A stretch of 64,000 nucleotides of DNA. Source: Microbispora rosea subsp. aerata. Lineage in GTDB: Bacteria > Actinomycetota > Actinomycetes > Streptosporangiales > Streptosporangiaceae. Position numbers and translations under genes: made by a program. This document shows, piece by piece, positions 61,436 to 64,000 of this stretch. Under the pieces are notes generated by a model, which searched no databases, was not told the origin of the DNA, and worked only from the letters and a program-made list of their open reading frames with translations. The stretch is taken from NCBI RefSeq assembly GCF_014647835.1, contig NZ_BMPY01000029.1:1-64000 (forward strand). Reading direction: 5' to 3'. Position 1 is the stretch's first letter. Every line of letters begins with the position of its first letter.

Positions 61436-62569
61436 TCAGGCCCGCGCGGGTTCCGCCGGGAAGGCGCCCGAGGCGGCGAGCTCGCCTTCCAGCTCACGGA
61501 TGATGGGCAGCACGCGGCGGCCGAAATACTCGACCTCCTCGTGGTAGTGCAGGAAGCCGAGCAGGAACAGGTCGACGCCGCGCTTTTTGTACTCGATGAC
61601 CCGGTGCGCGATCTGCTCGGGGGTGCCGATGAGGCGGGTGCGGAAGCCGTCGTTGTACTGCACCAGGTCCTCGAACGAGGAGTCGGCCCACATCCCCCGC
61701 CCGTCCTGGGTGGACTGACCGGCCTGGCGGACCGCGTCGCGGAACCCGTGCACGGCCTCGACGTCGGCCTTGGCCACGATCTCGCGCAGCGTCTCGCGCG
61801 CCTCCGCCTCGGTGTCCCTGGCGATGAGGAAGCCGTTCAGGCCGAAGCGCACCCGGCGGCCGTGGGCCCGCGCCGCCGCGCCGATCTCCTCGACCTGCTC
61901 GGTGACGCCGTCGAAGTCCGTGCCGTTGCTGAAGTACCAGTCCGAGACCCGGCCGGCCATGGCGCGGGCCGCGGTGGAGTTGCCGCCCTGGAAGATCTCG
62001 GGGTGCGGGCGGCCGGGCCCCGACAGCGGCTTGGGCTGCAGGTCGTACCCGTGCAGCCGGTAGAAGTCGCCCTGGAACTCCGCGTGGTCCTCGGTCCAGC
62101 TCGCCCGCAGCACGCGGATGAACTCCTCCGACCGGCGGTAGCGCTCGTCGTGCTCCAGCCACGGCTCTCCCAGGGCGGTGAACTCGCCTTTGAACCAGCC
62201 GCTCACCACGTTGACCGCGGCGCGGCCGCCGGACAGGTGGTCGGCGGTGCTGACCAGCTTGGCCAGCACCCCCGGATGCCACAGGCCCGGGTGCACGGCG
62301 GCGATCACCTTCAGCCGCTGGGTGGCGAGCAGCAGCGCCAGGCTGAAGCTCGTCGACTCCTGCTGGAACGCGGCGCCGTAGCTGGCCATGTAGCGCACCT
62401 GGGTCAGGGCGTACTCGAAGCCGTTGTTCTCCGCGAGCACCGCGAGCTTCCGGTTGTAGTCGTAGCCCCAGTCGGTGCGCTGCTCGATCGTGCTGGTGAC
62501 GAGCCCGCCGCTGACGTTGGGCACCCAGTAGGCGAACCGCAGCGGCTCGGGACTGACGTTCGCGGACAC
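61436..62569 (-). CDS. sfnG: dimethylsulfone monooxygenase SfnG
   Basis: 377 aa luciferase-like fold. FAYWVPNVSGGLVTSTIEQR and YNRKLAVLAENNGFEYALTQ, then HPGLWHPGVLAKL, VNVVSGWFKGEF and PEIFQGGNSTAARAMAGRVS, are SfnG signatures. Converts dimethylsulfone to methanesulfinate with FMNH2. GTG start. Its Shine-Dalgarno (GGAAGGG) lies in one arm of a long inverted repeat, so translation may be masked. First gene of the sfnG-sfnB-ssuE-ssuD operon. Confidence 0.92.
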   Translation of the reverse strand: MSANVSPEPLRFAYWVPNVSGGLVTSTIEQRTDWGYDYNRKLAVLAENNGFEYALTQVRYMASYGAAFQQESTSFSLALLLATQRLKVIAAVHPGLWHPGVLAKLVSTADHLSGGRAAVNVVSGWFKGEFTALGEPWLEHDERYRRSEEFIRVLRASWTEDHAEFQGDFYRLHGYDLQPKPLSGPGRPHPEIFQGGNSTAARAMAGRVSDWYFSNGTDFDGVTEQVEEIGAAARAHGRRVRFGLNGFLIARDTEAEARETLREIVAKADVEAVHGFRDAVRQAGQSTQDGRGMWADSSFEDLVQYNDGFRTRLIGTPEQIAHRVIEYKKRGVDLFLLGFLHYHEEVEYFGRRVLPIIRELEGELAASGAFPAEPARA

Positions 62570-62573
62570 GAAG

Positions 62574-62612
62574 GATCCCTTCCATATATTTCCTACTCAG
62601 ATAGAAGGGATC
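62574..62612 (-). promoter_or_regulatory. inverted repeat covering the sfnG ribosome-binding site
   Basis: GATCCCTTC and GAAGGGATC (9-bp exact complements at 62574-62582 and 62604-62612) are 21 nt apart in the sfnG leader. The downstream arm contains the Shine-Dalgarno. It may be an RNA hairpin that hides the SD or a DNA operator. A TACGAT -10 candidate lies just upstream (62616-62611, minus strand). Confidence 0.5.
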
Positions 62613-62701
62613 GTATGCCGGTCGTCCCGGGAGTGCCAGACGCTATCGGCGGGGTGGTGATAGGGGCGCCCTTTCACCGGCGCCCCGTGGCCCTGACCTC
62701 C

Positions 62702-63622
62702 TCACCCCGCGGCGCGCGCCTCGGAACGGCACTCGCGCGCCCGGTCGAGGAGGAACCGGTGCAGGTCGCGGGCCGCGTGCGGGCCGGTGACCGACCGCTG
62801 CGACTGGATCACCAGGTGGACCTCCGCCACCCGCTGCGCCAGCGGCCGGTAGGTGATCGCGCCGCTGCGCAGCAGGGGGTCGCCCGCCACGCTGAACTCG
62901 GGCAGCACGGTGGCGCCGAGCCCCTCCGCCACCATGAGCTTTCCCATCTCCGCGCCGTCGGTCGAGTAGGAGAACGACGGCGCCCGCCCGTCGAGGAGGC
63001 GGTGCACCAGGCGGTGCATGACGTAGCCGGAGCGCATCACGATCAGGGGCTCGCGGAGCAGGTCGGCGACCTCGACCGCGGGCAGCGCGGCCAGCGGGCT
63101 GTCCGGCCGCACGCACACGACCGGGCGGCCGCGCAGCAGCTCGGTGGTGGCGAGGTCGGGCGGCAGGTCGTCGCCGCTCAGGTAGTTCACCAGCCCGAGG
63201 TCGAAGCTGCCCTCCCGGATGCGCCGGTGGATCTCGGCCTGCTGCGCGCCGACGACCTCGACCTGCGTCGCCGGATGGGCCTCGCGGAACGCCCGGATGG
63301 CGGGGATCAGCAGCGGCACCGTGGCCGCGTTGACCGTGCCCAGCCTGACCATGCGGGCCGTCCGGTGCTGCTCGTCGGCCGCGACGCGCAGGCGGTCCAC
63401 CGCCTCCAGCACGCCGTTGATGTACGGCAGCAGCTCGCGGCCCTTGTCGCTGATCGTGGCGCCGGACCGGCGGCGCTCCAGGAGGTCCACGCCCAGCTCG
63501 CGCTCCAGGTTGCGCACGGTCTCGCTCAGCGCCGGCTGGGACAGGTGCAGATGGTCGGCCGCCCGGCGCAGTGAGCCGAGGCGGGTCACCGCGCGGATGT
63601 ACTCCAGCTGCTCGATGCGCAT
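62702..63622 (-). CDS. LysR-family regulator of the sulfur operon
   Basis: 306 aa from ATG 63622 (GGTGGAG upstream). N-terminal winged HTH MRIEQLEYIRAVTRLGSLRR, ADHLHLSQPALSETVRNLE; the remainder is a LysR substrate-binding domain. Divergent from an acyl-CoA dehydrogenase-like gene and followed on the same strand by sfnG (132 bp between), so it probably controls both. Effector is likely a reduced-sulfur metabolite as for CysB/SsuR-type regulators (inference). Confidence 0.88.
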   Translation of the reverse strand: MRIEQLEYIRAVTRLGSLRRAADHLHLSQPALSETVRNLERELGVDLLERRRSGATISDKGRELLPYINGVLEAVDRLRVAADEQHRTARMVRLGTVNAATVPLLIPAIRAFREAHPATQVEVVGAQQAEIHRRIREGSFDLGLVNYLSGDDLPPDLATTELLRGRPVVCVRPDSPLAALPAVEVADLLREPLIVMRSGYVMHRLVHRLLDGRAPSFSYSTDGAEMGKLMVAEGLGATVLPEFSVAGDPLLRSGAITYRPLAQRVAEVHLVIQSQRSVTGPHAARDLHRFLLDRARECRSEARAAG

Positions 63623-63682
63623 CGTCTCCACCTTGGTCGGGAAGTCTGCCGGGGTGTGCAAGGGCGACCCTACCGGCCGTTC

Positions 63683-63724
63683 GGCAATTTCCCCACTTAA
63701 CAAGTAGAGAAAGTTGCCTAACCT
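63683..63724. promoter_or_regulatory. LysR operator overlapping a divergent promoter
   Basis: An imperfect 36-bp palindrome, GGCAA-TTTC...ACTT-AAC-AAGT...GAAA..TTGCC (63683-63718), overlaps the promoter TTAACA (63697-63702), 16-bp spacer, TAACCT (63719-63724) reading toward the plus-strand gene. The layout fits a LysR-controlled divergent regulatory region. Confidence 0.6.
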
Positions 63725-63771
63725 GGTGGCGACAGGAGGCGCAACGCCCCGCACACGAGAGGAGACGACCC

Positions 63772-64000
63772 GTGACTATCGCCCGCGACAGCCGTACGGA
63801 CTGGACCGACGGCCCGGCGCCGCGCACTCCGGACGAGTGGATCGGGCGCGCCGGCAAGGTGGCGGCCGTCCTCGCGGTGGACGCCGCCGAGCGGGACAAG
63901 GCCGGGAAGACGCCGTACGCCGAGATCGGGCTGCTGAAGGACTCCGGCCTGGTCACGCTGCTCGGACCCGCCGAGCACGGCGGCGCGGCGCAGGACTGGC
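63772..64000 (+). CDS. acyl-CoA dehydrogenase-like protein, 3' end outside window
   Basis: 76 codons are visible from GTG 63772, with GAGGAG upstream: MTIARDSRTDWTDGPAPRTP, then VAAVLAVDAAERDKAGKTPY and IGLLKDSGLVTLLGPAEHGG. The last stretch matches the N-terminal domain of SfnB/DszC-type flavin monooxygenases. Probably a second sulfur-scavenging oxidoreductase controlled by the divergent LysR protein. Confidence 0.75.
   Translation, partial: MTIARDSRTDWTDGPAPRTPDEWIGRAGKVAAVLAVDAAERDKAGKTPYAEIGLLKDSGLVTLLGPAEHGGAAQDW

Overview
The window is very GC-rich, with GC-loaded third codon positions, frequent GTG/TTG starts, likely leaderless starts, an InhA-type enoyl reductase behind FabG, a 6C-type small RNA, a dodecin, a DUF3099 protein and a DUF222/HNH endonuclease. 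Together these indicate a filamentous actinobacterium. A Streptosporangiales-type genome is my best guess, by inference only; no rRNA or marker phylogeny is available. I recognised no tRNA, rRNA, CRISPR array, intact insertion sequence or prophage. The window looks like ordinary chromosome with an accessory middle.
Layout. 1-5.9 kb: the 3' part of an HNH endonuclease gene with a huge low-complexity insert, then an ABC-2 exporter operon with its own DesK/DesR-like two-component system. 6-15.4 kb: a degenerate EAL-CBS protein, an ABC-F ATPase, a small HTH protein, an enoyl-CoA hydratase, an ABC exporter, a sulfotransferase, an LD-carboxypeptidase and a hypothetical protein. 15.4-23.1 kb: a GH15 enzyme, a YczE-like/MocR divergent pair, a POT peptide transporter and a long-chain acyl-CoA synthetase. 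23.2-25.2 kb: two related secreted proteins, one behind an ECF-type promoter.
25.4-33.8 kb is the most interesting block: a SapB/AmfS-like class III lanthipeptide locus. Its order on the minus strand is synthetase (RamC-like), two near-identical precursor peptides too short for routine gene calling, a stem-loop, and two ABC half-transporters. A RamR-like regulator converges on it from downstream and a minimal membrane histidine kinase lies upstream. A decayed precursor tail sits between the two precursor genes. 34.1-37.8 kb: a phenolic-lipid (alkylresorcinol/alkylquinone) set like srsABC, with a divergent UbiA prenyltransferase. 37.9-43.9 kb: membrane glycosyltransferase-like proteins, a GT2 / DUF2064 / methyltransferase operon and a sugar epimerase. 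44.1-46.7 kb: a tandem duplication of a secreted FN3-FN3-CBM2 protein that also copied the epimerase 5' end.
46.8-53.8 kb: RtcB, a phosphotransferase-fold kinase, a membrane protein, a cupin, a YjdF homologue preceded by an elaborately folded leader (riboswitch candidate), moaA, a mobA-DUF6457 fusion, a 6C-like small RNA, DUF3099 and dodecin. 53.9-58.4 kb: TldD/TldE protease and the fabG-inhA operon. 58.4-64 kb: an organosulfur scavenging operon (sfnG, sfnB-like, ssuE, ssuD) with a LysR regulator and a divergent, truncated acyl-CoA dehydrogenase-like gene.
Functional picture (inference): many of the accessory genes shape the cell surface, namely the morphogen-like lanthipeptide, phenolic lipids, secreted adhesive or polysaccharide-binding proteins and glycosylation enzymes. 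They are interspersed with conserved housekeeping genes for molybdenum cofactor, fatty-acid synthesis and sulfur acquisition.
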